DNA of 64,000 bases from Branchiostoma floridae (GCF_000003815.2 NC_049982.1:16499264-16563263); one strand, 5' to 3'; counted from the stretch's first letter, positions 15,201 to 28,042 are shown. Numbers and translations are program-made. Notes: generated by a model not told the origin, from the sequence alone.

Positions 15201-17844
15201 AGTTATTGTAACCGTGTTCTTTACTTCTGTTTTCAAACATTAGCCATGAACGTCAATCAAAACCGTTGATATCCATTGCACGGAGGTTGTACAAAGCGCA
15301 GGAGCTTACAGTGAAGAGATAGACAGATGAAAGTGTCCATGGCGAGCGTGATTCAAAGAGTAGTTGAGGTCTTTAACTCTGCCTGATGTATTGCGATTTT
15401 CTGTGGTATCCTACGATAAAATGCTAAAATTTTTTCTGCTGTTATCGTCTCTTGATGATATGCTGAAATGGAATGTATCATCATGACCCTACGTTCCTAG
15501 TTGCATTCATCATGTCTGCTGTATGGAACTATTACCACTGGTTATCATTTATAGATACGCTGAAGTCTTACTGAAAACAAAAAGATGACGGTGCGTTTTT
15601 CGAATGGTAAACAAGGGGTAAACAAGTTGACCACATCATGCTGCTACAATCTCAGAACTAAGCAAACGCTGAACAACTTTTGACCTTTCCTTTCTTGTCT
15701 TTGTGCACAGATTTCATGACAGTAATCTTTAGAATACTTTTGGTGTCTTTCCGTAGGTGATGTGCTACCTGGTCTTTTCCCTCCAACCCACGTCTGTCTA
15801 CCTGTCAATCATGACCCTGACTGCCATTGCTATCGACCGCTACTACGTCATCATGTACCCCTTCAAGCCCCGGATGTCCATGCGGACCTGTGCCACCATT
15901 ATCGGACTGATCTGGGTACTTTCGTCATTACATACCTTCATATCTTTATCTCCTTGCATACGTTGACTCGTTATGATTACTTTCAATATTTCATTTCCGA
16001 AGAGATGAAAGCAATGACAAACAAAAATAGCTGTAGAGAATTTACTTTTACTTAATAGTCACCACGTACGTGCATCATGATCCGAAGGTCATTTCAAGGT
16101 GTTACATTGAATTAGATAGAGTAAGAAAGGAATAGCCATAGGAGATGGTGACTGCCTTTTTCACCGCTCCGGACTTGATTCTTTAGATACTTATTGTTGA
16201 CTCCATCATACAGTAAATCCCACGCGGCTAAATATAAACAACAACAACACAAACCGTTTTCTTCTACTCTCTTCAGCTGGTAGCGGTTGGACTCTCGCTG
16301 CCTGTGGGCATCAACACCCACTATCTGGACTTCACTGAGATCGGCCTGGACTTCTACGTGTGTAAGGAGATATGGGACGAGAGGAAGCAGCAGATGATCT
16401 ACACCAACACAATGTGGGTGGTGCAGTACTGGCTGCCCCTGCTCATGATCTCCGCTGCATATGCCAAGATTGGACACGTGAGAGCTTTGCCTTGTCTTTA
16501 GAAGTAGGCGTGGGTTGATGATGGAAATAGTATGTTAAATGTTGTAAAGTATTGAAATTCATGAAGTAACGCTATACCTACCCGTTTAACTTTGTCAATC
16601 ACGTGTTTCCAGCTAATCAAATTCAGCCAAAAAAGTATAACGTTACCAGTCCTTTTAGTGTAATATTGTAATTAGAACCCGAAGTAAAAAAACATTCACC
16701 TGATGCTACAGAAACTGCGCAACCGCGTGATGCCCGGATCTATGACCGAGCGTCAGCAGGAGGAGCAGAACCGGCGCAAGCGCAGAACGAACCGCCTAAT
16801 GATGAGCGTGGTGGTGGCCTTCGCCATCTGCTGGTTCCCCATCAACATCTTCAACGTCATCAATGACGTCAACATCGACCTCATCCACGAGAAGTACTAC
16901 AACTTGATCCAGGTAATGTATAAATGCTCGCCACATTAGCCATGGTGTTGCAAAAGGTTAATGATAAAACCACTAGTTATCAGCTGTTGAGTCAGACCAC
17001 AACAGACCGTTCTGAATCTGAACTAGTATGTAGGCCGCAGGCTGCCATGAAATGAATGTTGCTGTTGATGAAGTCAGGACAACGAGGATTGAGTACTTGG
17101 AGTACTTATTGTTTGAAATTGACATGGTTGAACTACATTTGTTGACTTCAATTCCCTGCTAAATATGCATATCTGTTGTCATACGTAGACAGAGTCAGCA
17201 GAAAATCACAGAAATCTATAATTTATTGATGAAACAGGAATTCACAAAGCGTCTCAATCTCCTGTTTCAGCTGCTCTGCCTGTGGTTCGCCATGCTGTCG
17301 TCCTGCGTCAACCCGTTCCTGTACGCCTGGAAACACGACTCCTTCCGCAAGCACCTGCGCAAGACCTTCCTCAAGACCTACAGATATCTGTAAGTATCCT
17401 GTATTCCTGTCTTAGACCTCCATCTTCCTGCTGCCCCATACGAGCGTGAATACTCGTCATAAAGAAAGTTCACTTTGAGTATTATCGGCTATGGCACGCA
17501 GCTATGTTTGGACAGTCTAACTAACACAAAAACATGAGTACCAATAACGTTACCTGTCAGTCCTGAGAAATTTGGGTCATTGAATGACGTATCAGGTCAA
17601 AGGGTGTTGCCGTATCTGTTCCCTCACTGAGACCTCACCGTAATGTTTTCATAGATTAACATCATCATATACACACGCGCATAGTTTGGACGAAGTATTT
17701 ATGATAAGTTTAAGCATGCGCACCTATGGTTTTCAGTTTATGACCACGGGATTCCTTTTCCCCAGGCGAAACCAGGATCAGAACCAGGTGCATCCCCTGG
17801 AGCCGTGCGGTGCGGACACTGTCGCCTCACAAGGTCCCAGCTGA
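6256..17844 (+). CDS. Prolactin-releasing-peptide-receptor-like class A GPCR, seven exons
   Basis: Exons: 6256-6336, 7475-7717, 15757-15915, 16277-16477, 16712-16912, 17271-17389 and 17766-17844. Phases join cleanly into 360 residues. The ATG at 6256 is the first in-frame ATG of an open frame. The N-terminus has three N-E-T glycosylation sequons within residues 7-20. Landmarks: G55-N56 in TM1, LAVSD 80-84 in TM2, W104, C111 paired with C190, DRY 135-137, CWFP 268-271 and NPFLY 309-313. The stretch [20 protein letters not shown], an ECL2 of the form C-K-E-x-W, and the basic loop KLRNRVMPG match PRLHR (GPR10), the vertebrate member of the PrRP/sNPF receptor group. It should be a plasma-membrane neuropeptide receptor; ligand and G-protein coupling are inferred. 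Introns are GT-AG; the intron 3 donor (GTACTT) is weak. Intron 2 is 8 kb and the others are 234-1,138 bp. Neighbours suggest no functional link. An NPY-type receptor is the main alternative. Confidence 0.9.
8761..8862. repeat. Nested inverted repeat / foldback hairpin
   Basis: Outer arms GTCTGCGAGC (8761-8770) and GCTCGCAGAC (8853-8862) pair perfectly. Inner arms GGAGGCATGACCCTG (8778-8792) and CAGGGTCATGCCTCC (8826-8840) pair over 15 bp. The right outer arm continues into CTCGTCGTCCGATCGATTTT, and a close variant occurs at 29040-29070 (CTCGTCGTCTGATCAATTTT). This is therefore part of a dispersed foldback or MITE family and not a unique regulatory RNA. Confidence 0.7.
10848..11076. repeat. 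Possible MITE with inverted ends
   Basis: CCCCGTCACAAATTG near 10849 is matched in inverse orientation by GATTTGTGACGGGG near 11062-11075. Both lie in GC-richer sequence with GAGCTCG motifs. The palindromic ends suggest a short non-autonomous element inside intron 2. Its outer limits are uncertain. Confidence 0.35.
11428..12505. repeat. Interspersed non-autonomous repeat, copy 1 (fullest)
   Basis: The left end reads AACTAGAGTTCGGCGACCTC followed by ATACCTCCATGAAA. The right end reads TTTCATGGAGGTAATTATG, so about 14 bp at each terminus are inverted copies. Inside are two to three diverged repeats, each with a TTATCCTCTTC motif, then CTAGGGGGCCC or a variant, then an ATCATGAAAATCCGT-like phrase. 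An (AC)n run sits at 12428-12446. No long coding frame exists. Related copies occur at 35097/36193, 50233 and about 61050. The terminal inverted repeats fit a DNA-transposon-derived MITE. Confidence 0.65.
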
Positions 17845-18041
17845 CTAGATGTGACAAACGTCAACACCTCCATCACATATCTGTAAGAGCCCGGATGTTC
17901 CAGTCACATATTTAAGGCCTATCCAAATACCCTGATGGCAAATAGTGCCCATAAAGGCGTTGACTTATCGACGTCTCTCATGACAAGCCGGCTTTTTTCA
18001 AAAAGTCTCGCAAAGTCTCAAGGTGATAAACAGGCTAGTCA

Positions 18042-18047
18042 AATAAA
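18042..18047 (+). promoter_or_regulatory. Polyadenylation signal of the GPCR gene
   Basis: AATAAA lies about 200 bp after the receptor stop codon at 17842-17844 and gives a short 3' untranslated region. It is the first canonical signal after the stop. Confidence 0.6.
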
Positions 18048-21000
18048 ACGTACAAAATATTACCAGTTTAACGTTACGTGATGCACACACTATATAGACA
18101 ACAAAAAGGGTATAATTGATAGTGAAGAAAAACGTAATTTGACAGTTCTTACACATTAAAACTTAATCTTTGGACAAACGCTATGGCATGAATCAAAATC
18201 AGTACCAGGTTTCTCAGAGTTGTGACTGATAATCGCAAATATGGTTGCGATGGCGGGATCACCATTTCCTGAAATTTTAGAAAGGACAGGCCGTCAGCCA
18301 TACAACCATGATAGATTTTGACCCCTGTATCACACATTGAAATTTAATCTCACTGTGTCAAAGCGTCAGACCTGTCTGTTACCGGAACGTCATGCCAGTT
18401 ACGCCTGCTGCATGGTAGTTGGTATTTTTCGAAATGACAAAGAGAGGGAAGGTTTCATGTTTTCTTATTTTCATCTTTTATTATGTGTGTCCACTCTGGT
18501 AAAAAATACGACACATACTTGGTAGTTACGATTGTCAGACAGAAAAGTTCATTTGTGACTATAGCTAACTATCACCATTCCATATTCACTGAAAACATTT
18601 GTATTTTACCTTCGCCAAGAAAGTTATGTTTTCGGCACTCACTTTCACTGTCTGTCTGTCTGTCTGTCTGTCTGCCTTTGAGCAAGATAACAACTAGATG
18701 GATTTTATTGATATTTGGTCTTCGTGGGACCTCAAACAGATTAGATTTTGGCCCCCTATTGACTTTCCATGGTACTGCAGTGAAACTTTTGGTTTTTATG
18801 TCTCGTGTTCTGGACACAATCTATAGTAACGACAGTCCTTGCTGTCGGAATAAGATTGGCCCTCTAGCCGCGTGTCGGGAACTGCATGTTGCGTTTTAGT
18901 TGTAGAATTTGGAAGGGATAAGTCAAGAAGGGATAAATAAATTTTCCTGACTTTGGTCCTGTAGGCAACTTTGATAAAGAGCAAAATTATTAGAAAAAAT
19001 ATTTGTATAGACCGCATATCATCTGTAATTATGCAAATACATGTATACGTGGCTCTTTTGTACTTGATTTTAAAAAAACGTAGAGGTATGCTTATTCTAC
19101 AAATTAGGACCTTATTCAAATAAGTAATGTTTCAACTTTGCTAAATGACAGGAACTCCGTGCTCAGTGTAAGTCGGTTCGAGAAGAACATCAATTCATGA
19201 CCTGATTTGCATAAATGTTGAAATATTGTACAAGTATAATGTAAATGATGGCATACACGAGTAGTAGTAAATGATGACCTATAGTGAGAGATGTGTCGCG
19301 CAACAACCCAGTAATATAAGATTGTCTAGCTCTATAGTTGCTGCCCTCTTTCAGCGATAGAGCAATGACGTCAGTATTTTGTTTGGTGTCAACAATATCA
19401 TCTGTTTCTGAAAGAAATGCTGACGTATGTTATGAATATCTAAGTTTATCTAAGTTTATCATATAAATACATTGCGTTCGGGAAAACAATGTTAGTGTAC
19501 GTGATATACATAACAGGACGGAAATATACTACCTGCACTGTAACATAGCGCGCCGTCGAGGGTAACCGCAACTTTAAGTGCAGTCGGATACCTATTGAGA
19601 CTACACAATGGTTTTGTGTCGTACTTCATATCACTGTTGGTGTTCAAGGTAAATTCATGAAGAGCGCACTGTAGGGTGCACGTTGATGTTTATGTACATA
19701 TTATGGGCTACAATATAGTGAAGGAATGCAGTAAAACGGCCGTTTGTGTTGGTTGTAAGTAAAACTTGTATTGATGTTATTGAATTAATACGGCCCTATC
19801 TTTTTAGATGTTACACGTTTAGGTTCAAAGTACAAGTATCGTGTGAGAGTCATGCCTATCTGATGTTTAAGTGCTGTGTTCATGCGGTACGTATCGGTTT
19901 TATTCAGCTATCACTCACTCACTCATCTTGTACCTTACGCTTTGTTCATGTTAAAGTTAGTCATTGGAACGGAAACATTTTAGCATCACATCATCCTAAC
20001 CAGGATACATGTACATTACCACGTCACAGATCCTACATCTGCCGTGCTGATATCAGTATTCCAGATATATTAAGAGGCTGTAGTGTTCCTTAGTGTAGTC
20101 ATATCGCTCCTGTTCGTGGACGGGATTGTTATTTTTCTTGACATGCCTACGACGTGCATTCATATTGTGTGTACTATCTATATGAAATTTACTAATTAGG
20201 TATTTTCTATCGCAAGGGACCGATAAGAATGCAGCCGAAGAGTGTCTAAAATGATATAGATGTCACCTGCTTAATACAAGTTACAAAATAAAAATGGCGG
20301 TAAAAGCACAGAAGAAATACATTCTGAAATACATTCTTCACATCCACTCTCGATTCATACTAGTCGGTCCCTAAATGGTATGACGTTGTTAGAAGTCAGA
20401 TAGATGTGTAATGTTTATATAACTTGACAAATGACAATAGACTTGCTCTGCGCCCTCTGGTTACATAATAACCACTACATTACAAAGATATTACCGTGAT
20501 GCCTCATAAGATGTAATCGTCCAAGGCGCCTGTGTGGAGAGTTGACATTTATCAGATCTTAAATAATACCCAAGATTCACACGCCAATATATAAAGAGAC
20601 TAAGGGAAAGACAGCTCTTTATTTGGTTAGGAGGCATTACCTAAAATGCAGTAAGTGCCGGCGGCAAAGATTTGATAGAATGATATGGTGTTGAATAAAG
20701 TGTCTATGTTGTGAAAATTGCGTATCGACACATAGTGTGTACTTTATTGTGTAATTACAAGAAGGACATATAATGGACTCATCGGCCCTGTTCAACGTTC
20801 TCACCAAGGCTAACTTCACATTCCCAAACCAGGGCCCGGCCGGACTGTTTGTGAAAACGGAAAGTAGAAGTGTATATATACGCAAGAATTTACACAAATA
20901 ATGCCCACTACTATTCTCTTTACTTCTTGTGTAGTTTGGTGTCTTTTGTATCATACTTTTCGTTTCCGACAGCAGCCCGACCGGGCCCCGGTTTCGAAAT

Positions 21001-21210
21001 GCGACCTAGACCTAAGATAAACTAAGCCTGCCCTAAACTTCCAATAAGATCCGAGCAGTATAATCCAGTATAGGCCTTGACTAAATCCTAAAATCGATAT
21101 TTGGTACTACTCCAAGACAGACAGAAACAAAGTTGTGCAGACTAGATGTAGCGTTTACAGATTAATTAAGCAATATCGATTTTTAAATTGCCATCTCTTT
21201 CATTTCCAGT
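18048..21210. other. Intergenic, no gene supported
   Basis: A short (TGTC)n run occurs at about 18647-18673. A 138-codon plus-strand frame (18483-18899) and a 115-codon one (19746-20093) show no family motif and no splice context, so I do not call them. Nothing else is recognised. Confidence 0.5.
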
Positions 21211-21310
21211 NNNNNNNNNNNNNNNNNNNNNNNNNNNNNNNNNNNNNNNNNNNNNNNNNNNNNNNNNNNNNNNNNNNNNNNNNNNNNNNNNNNNNNNNNN
21301 NNNNNNNNNN
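21211..21310. other. Assembly gap, 100 N
   Basis: Exactly 100 N, the usual placeholder for a gap of unknown size. Reading frames that cross it are not real evidence of coding. Confidence 0.98.
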
Positions 21311-22734
21311 GTGTAATGAACTTGAGGTAACGCGGGGGAAAGCGTTGCTATTGATTGTAACCCGGGACAAGCAATTCGGGGGTCCACTTAGGTACCGGTT
21401 GTTATCAGAGGAATGTTAATGGCAAAGCATTACCATGAGGTTCCATGGCAAACAAGTAAGCTAACAGGCAGGAAGTGAAACAAAAAATTAACAATCAAGT
21501 GTTAGAGATAAGGGAAAAACTAATAACGTAACTATTCTAAGTTCTTACATCTACGGTGATTGTCTCCTACCTACTTAAATTCAATGACTTAAATCACAAT
21601 TACAAATAGATGTAAAACTAAATAAATTCAGTCTCAGATTTGTGTCGAGGTTGTTACACATCATCATCTGTATCTGATGTCAGGGTCCTTCAGATGTTTT
21701 TTACACAATTACCTACTCCAAAAGAAGTGCCTCTAGCCCATTAACAAATACCCCTCGCCCCCTTGGTCCCGGGAGACGATCTTTAATTGGCGTTCTGAGA
21801 ACACGTCAAAGGAATTACATCCCGTTTGAAGTCAACACTGGAGTGAAGTTGGCGCCAGGGAACGGCGAAGATTACGTTAGTACTGCCTGCGTTATTAGTT
21901 TACAAGCAGCAGGTCTGATCGGGAGAGCGTACTGATCATATATCACCGGCTAGAATCACAAGGGTTTTCATCATTTTACTCCCAATAGAGGCAAATCTAT
22001 CTAATGACCAGAATATCAATGAATGATGCTTAGTTGAGATACTGAAGCCAACTGGTGTCATGTTCTCAGGGTTAACGTCTAACGACGCAAATGATTGACT
22101 GTAGGCTGATGTAGCCTATACTTTGTCATTGTGGCTTTGGCTTCCGCACATTCAATATTCGCGTACTAGAGATCAGCAAGAAAAGACGTTTCAAGCAAAA
22201 GCAGAAATTCAGAAGCAATTGAAAACATCACAATGTAAAAGTATCAGCTGCCAAATGCAGTTGGAAAGAAACAAATTAAACACGGACAAACAAAAGCCCC
22301 ATGCTTCCATGTACTCATTCGCCAATACCTTCCCATCGTTCATTTCTAGTTTGCCTTCCAGTAGAAGTTTTATTTTTACTTACGGCTGACTTATGGCAGA
22401 CTCTTGACTCACCGTTTACTGACCATAAACTAATATGTACTACTGATCTAACTACCTGTCCTTACTACCGGTCAACGACGCAGGATCGAGTTCATCTAGA
22501 AACGGGCGTGTCGGACAAAACTCCGCTCAGTCTACACTTCACACGCCGAGGCATACATGACACTGAACTTGTCTACTCAAGGCCAGTGAGGAGATCCCCT
22601 TTGCCTGAACTTTGCCGAGAAACTTCTCCGGTCGCCAGACTTCCGTTATTGGCTGTCGCAAACACGGAGATATACCACTGGGCGAGCCACACATCCCAAT
22701 AATCAGCTAGACAATGTCAAGCCCAGAACCAAAC

Positions 22735-23260
22735 ACTACAAAAAAGTACATTGACTAAAGACGTGGGGAAACACTCTGCATCACGAGAGAGCAGTACGAA
22801 TCCTGTAAAAGCAGAATGTAACTAGAGTTCGGCGTACATCTCAATCTAAAGAAGCAATTTTGCATGGTCTGGGGGAAGTACCTTCATGCTGATCACTTGG
22901 CAATAAGGACAGAAAACGGTGTCATTACACAATCGGATGTAATAAAAACAGACGTTTTTGAAGAAAACATGAATGATGTGCATATGGGGGTGACAGTTTC
23001 TAATGGCAATGCAATAAATCTCCTTTCACAAAAAACTAGCTGTCCAGAGCTCCCCCTGAAGTGACAAGAATATCTATTTACAATCAAGTTTGTTTGTTTG
23101 TTTGTTGAGACAGGCATGTGAATAAAAACTCCCAAATGACAACTTTGTACAGCTTAAGATTCAAACGTAACCATGTATTGGAACACCTGAACTCTACAAT
23201 TGCCCTTTCAAAATGTCAATACAGATTGGCTTCAAAGGAGAAATTCCAAGTAGCCATGCA
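22735..23260. repeat. Diverged tandem segmental duplication, copy A
   Basis: This is collinear with 24560-25190. Shared blocks include GTGGGGAAACACT, GCAGAATGT, AAAACTAGCTGTCCAGAGCT, GCATGTGAATAAAAACTCCC and GATTCAAACGTAACCATGTA. Copy A carries a fragment beginning AACTAGAGTTCGGCG at about 22819 that is absent from copy B. This looks like insertion of an end of the dispersed repeat family. A short frame ends in TSCPELPLK plus stop in copy A and TSCPELLLK plus stop in copy B, followed by AATAAA. The flanking non-coding sequence is equally conserved and most coding differences are non-synonymous, so I do not call a gene. Confidence 0.75.
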
Positions 23261-23679
23261 TACCCGTGATTCTATTTCTATACCAAAGTAACAACGTAAC
23301 GCTGCAAACCTGCCCTATGTCTTAAAGAGGTAACGCGCCCGCATACAGGAAGACTACCTTCTGGGTTATGTATGGACTCAATTTGTCGCCAGCAGGTCAT
23401 CTTCAACTCTACGTCAACAATAAAGAATAGCGATGTTTTGCATGATCAACCTATTCGACTTCTTGACCCAGGAAGCTCATGTCATCAGTGCCGTTAGAGC
23501 CGTTTCTTTGATGCTACCATAGACAATCACCAGTTGGTCCACTCACTTTGCGGTAGTCTTTTTTGCTTCAGTATTGTTCGTAAGGTGCTAAAGTAAATGT
23601 ATCTGACCAGAGCATCTAAATTGTCGACATTTTTGTCAGATGTCACCTGGTGGAGAACAAACGACTTTAGGGTCAAGAG

Positions 23680-23860
23680 GAGATGGAACTCCCGAGGGCT
23701 GACCATGGGACTCGGAGATGGAACTCCCGAGGGCTGGTCATGGGAGAGATGGGTCTTTGGTGGGTTTGTGAGAGATAGGTCTCCCGTGGGTCTGTGTGAT
23801 GCGCCTGTTAGAGATAGTATTCCCGTGAGGCTGTGAGAGATGGGTTATATCTCGCAGTGA
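23680..23860. repeat. Short degenerate tandem repeat
   Basis: Two near-perfect copies of a 35-bp unit containing AGATGGAACTCCCGAGGGCT (starting 23681 and 23716) are followed by decayed units with the AGAGATGGGT / AGAGATAGGT phrase at about 35-45 bp spacing. Confidence 0.6.
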
Positions 23861-24559
23861 CGGGTTGAACAGCAGGATCTGATTACTACCGAGGTAAAAA
23901 GAAATTGTCTGAGGAGGACGAAACAACATTTTTATTAATGAACGATTATCTTGAAATTGAGCCTGGCAAAGGAGAGCACATGGGGAACTGTATCATCCTT
24001 AATACGTGGTAGTGGTAATCAGTCGATCAAACAATAACCTCAGTCTGTTTCTACCATCAGTTTTGCAGATCAAATCTAAATGACTTGGAGAGGGAACACG
24101 GCCGTTTAAGTGCCCATGTAGACATCGACGCACATCACTTCTTGAAGCTTTTATTGGACCTGACATATAAGTGAAAGTGTGTGGACATCAACATGACAAA
24201 GAGGTTGTCAGCAGATGTGTTATATCTCCCAACAGCACCTCTTGGGAAAACCAGCTGTGTGTGGTTCAAGGCTTGGGTTAAAAGGGGTCTATTCTTGCTT
24301 ACTATCGGTGAGGCTAGCACCCATTATTTGTCTATTACTACGTGTATCCATTCTGCTTGTTGAGATGGTACATGTACATTTGCTGCAATGGTTTCTAATG
24401 TGCATGTCACTCACGCAGCATCTATTTTGACGACCCAATGTCTACGTACAGGAAAACAAAATGCTAGAATCTGTGTTCGGGGAGGGCCCTAACTTCATTA
24501 GCCTATGGTATATATTTAGACATGTTGAAACCTCCTACAGGACTACTGAAAGCACATGC

Positions 24560-25190
24560 ACACATCCTTCAAAATGTTCATTGGCTGAAGTCGTGGGGAA
24601 ACACTATATCAGAAAAGAGCGGAAGGTATACTGTAGAAGCAGAATGTGATAAGGTTAGACTGACAAGCTTAAGAGTATCATTAAGAAAATGAGTATAATT
24701 GAAACAAAGAAGTTTTCAAGGAAAATATGAATGATGGGTATATGGGGGTGAAAGTTTCTGACAGTGATGCAATAAATCTTCTTTTCCAGAAAACTAGCTG
24801 TCCAGAGCTCCTCCTGAAGTGACAGGAATATCTAGTTACAATCAAGTGAGGCAGGCATGTGAATAAAAACTCCCAAATGGCAATTTTGCACAGTTTAAGA
24901 TTCAAACGTAACCATGTATTGGGACATCTGAACCTTTAACTCCACAATTGCCTTTTTAAATGTCAATAGGTACAATGTATACCACCACTGACATCTCCAG
25001 CGGTGTAATGAATAAATACAACACAGCTGCAATGACTCTTTAACTACTGTTTCCAGTCTTTCCATTCTAGACTCACAGTGCGTGAAATGCCATCTATGAA
25101 TGCCGAATCAGCATTCTAATCCAATCTTGCCCTCAAAAGAATACAAATTGTCCTTGTAGCTGTAATTGGCTTCAGAAGAGGAATTCAATT
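24560..25190. repeat. Diverged tandem segmental duplication, copy B
   Basis: This is the second copy of the 22735-23260 segment, in the same orientation with about 1.8 kb between starts. Similarity fades after the AAATGTCAATA block and resumes at about 25160 with a GGCTTCAGAAGAGGAATTC-like phrase (GGCTTCAAAGGAGAAATTC in copy A). Copy B therefore has extra sequence of roughly 200 bp. Its short frame is closed upstream by a TGA, which argues against a functional exon. Confidence 0.75.
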
Positions 25191-26608
25191 TTGTAAGGTG
25201 ATTTAGTAAGAAGCAAATTCTATTTGCCATCTCCTCGGGCGCTAAAGGTCGTGCGCTGTTTTGTAAATGAAAGGGTTCAGAGAGGTTTGAGACACTGGAT
25301 TGAATGACTTTAATAGGCTGAATCTGAACGAAGCTATCAAAGTTCACTGGCTCCAAACACGGTCTCCGGAGATCATGGTACCGGAATCATATAAAGGTCT
25401 CTCGCGGACAAAGGCGCTCAAGACTAGTGAAGGTTTGGGCAGTACATGAATGGCAGAAAACATTATTGCCCGCGGACATGTTCTTCCTCCTGTTCTCGGA
25501 ATGTTGGATGTCATTTTTGTATTTCCGGAGATGTTTTTCTTCTCTTCTCGGCATGTCGGATAACCTGTGGCACGTGAAATTGACTGCCGCCAGGCCTACC
25601 ATTGGGCCAATCATACTTTCTGTAAAGTCGTGATATTGTGGCCACATGTATACACTCAGTCTGCCAAATTATTATCAAGACTACCCACTGGAAAGGAGGA
25701 ACAAAAGACTTTAAAACAAAAACTTGAAGAATATGGTGACCTTCAACAGTGCATGTACAACAACAATGGGCAGAATAATGAGAACAGCTTTCCATGGACT
25801 TATCGTCTGGGCGGGGGAAAGGTTCACTTATCAGGCATTGCCCAGGCGTCGAGACAGTTACCAAATTGCACATGAAACTACCTTACTGCACCTACATGCC
25901 AATATGAGGGACCATATGAGTCATTCACCGGCGTAAAGAATATTGATCTGAACAGCATTCACAGTCTGAACTAAAAGTTAGAGGTTGAAAATGACCCTTT
26001 ATAAGGAAAATCACTTTAAGTAGAATTCAAAACTCCACTAGTAAAAGTCAAAGGTGCTCAGACTTTTGACACTTGACTTTATTGAATAAAAGATACAGAG
26101 ATCTAGAGGTGAACTTTGATGGTAATTGTTGGAGGCGGGAATCAGCTAGAAGTCATAGGGTTATATATGTTCGCCGTCAACTTAACAGCTGAAGTATCGA
26201 TACTATGGTGAGCGTGTGGTAAAAATCGCTATAAGTTTATATTCAGCTTGCTTATTCTTTAGTAGCGTATAACAGTCATTTGTCAGTGAATATTGTTCTG
26301 TACTTCAGCTGTGCGGACTAGCAGGCGCTAACCTAAAGCATGTTCTCTCTTCATGTAATACAGCTCTCAAACAGGGAAGATTTACGTGGAGGCACAATAA
26401 CGCACTCAGAGTGCTTGCCGCAGCAGTGGAAGAGAAGAGAGGCAAATCTGAGAGCGAAGAGTCAGCCCAGGCCAAGTCTATACCCTTTGTCAAGGAAGGC
26501 CAGAAGCCAGTTCGGAAAACAAAGGGGAAACAGGAAGGCGGTATTCTGCGCAAGGGCGTGTGGAATATGGCAGTGGACTTGGAAAACCGCCCTATGTTTC
26601 CCGAAGAA

Positions 26609-26912
26609 NNNNNNNNNNNNNNNNNNNNNNNNNNNNNNNNNNNNNNNNNNNNNNNNNNNNNNNNNNNNNNNNNNNNNNNNNNNNNNNNNNNNNNNNNNNN
26701 NNNNNNNNNNNNNNNNNNNNNNNNNNNNNNNNNNNNNNNNNNNNNNNNNNNNNNNNNNNNNNNNNNNNNNNNNNNNNNNNNNNNNNNNNNNNNNNNNNNN
26801 NNNNNNNNNNNNNNNNNNNNNNNNNNNNNNNNNNNNNNNNNNNNNNNNNNNNNNNNNNNNNNNNNNNNNNNNNNNNNNNNNNNNNNNNNNNNNNNNNNNN
26901 NNNNNNNNNNNN
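26609..26912. other. Assembly gap, 304 N
   Basis: Run of N. Three plus-strand frames and one minus-strand frame appear long here only because N runs contain no stop codons. Confidence 0.98.
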
Positions 26913-27055
26913 TGGCTTTGGATCAAGAGGAAAGAGAACACGTGGGGGAAGACATCAGAGAAGTGATGGAAATCCAGTGTAGTATCTTAGTGACTGAAGG
27001 AAGTAAGACATGTAGGAAGAGTCAATCTAGACTGAAGAAAGTCATGTAGGAAGAG

Positions 27056-27260
27056 TCAGTCCAGGAGTGAGGAGTTAGCCAAAGTCCAGTCCAGAGTCTG
27101 GCAGACGTTTAGAAGGAAACGGATAGAAGAAAGAAACAACAAAGGAACGAAGCAAGTGTAGCAGTGAAGCAAGGGGGGGACGCCCCCCTTGCTGTTCCAC
27201 CTCCCGGAGGGCGTTCCAGAGTTTCGGGAACGAAACGCCCAGTGATGAGAGGCCTCTGGC
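27056..27260 (-). pseudogene. Possible retroelement remnant
   Basis: On the minus strand one frame reads RGLSSLGVSFPKLWNALREV. This recalls the 'PKLWNSLP' phrase found near the C-terminus of many invertebrate LINE polyproteins. The frame breaks upstream at an in-frame TAG/TAA and stops at about 27072. A GC-rich palindrome GCAAGGGGGG / CCCCCCTTGC lies at 27169-27192. Evidence is one short motif, so this is tentative. Confidence 0.25.
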
Positions 27261-28042
27261 TGACGATCGCTGTTACATGGTGCTGAAAAGCACGGCAAGA
27301 GAGAGAAAGACCTCTTAGCAGGTGAGCGTATTATCGGTTCACTCTGTATTTCCAATGTACTTTATTTTGAAAATCAAACTGATAGGCTCGGATCAAGCTT
27401 TGGTTTGGTTATGATGACTAATATAAATGATGATGTTGATGTACCGATTCAGAATATCATTCCAAATATTCTCAGAAGGGTCATGGGACTGACCGAAAGC
27501 TTGATGGTTGAGTGGGGAATTAACGTGTAATGTTTTTACTATTTCAATTGCCATCAAAGGCCAACCTTCCTACGAATATTCTCAGCCATGATTGCGTCTT
27601 ACGCTTGTCATATCTTTCAGGCCATGCAAGATTTATGGAAGTTGGTCTAATACTTTCCTAGTCTAATCTTGTCTGGTATGTACATATTTTGGCTTAGAGA
27701 TTCCGCATTTTGGCTAGTTCTGTTTGTACACTCCAACTTTTTCTAGTGTTGAAAATCACCGTTGGATATTCCTACAGAATGAATTCCCTTCACACATAAG
27801 GACTTTCAAGCTAATTTATGGGACTGACATTTCAGCTATCAACGGAAGCCTTCACAGTGTTGAAGCTATGGCTGTCTGCACATTCAACCCTGGAAAACCT
27901 CAGTCTTGAATGTCGACATTAACTATTTGCGTATTGTCCAAGTGGGACCTGCTCACATGTAACTTGTAAGTGGCCTATTGAAGTGAGTACATCCTTCCTT
28001 GTAGTGCAATCTTTACATAGAAAAACTCTCAATGAAAAACCT

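Larger units (their letters stand above)
7718..15756 (+). other. Large intron 2 of the GPCR gene
   Basis: This 8.0-kb intron runs from the donor GTCAGT to an acceptor ending CCGTAG. It separates the TM2 exon from the TM3 exon. It holds a strong hairpin (8761-8862) and an interspersed repeat (11428-12505). A 160-codon minus-strand frame at 13631-14113 matches nothing I recognise and is within chance for a window of this size. Confidence 0.75.

Noticed and set aside
26340-27049. Long open frames of 140-212 codons on both strands
   Set aside because: They are long only because they cross 304 N, which contain no stop codons.
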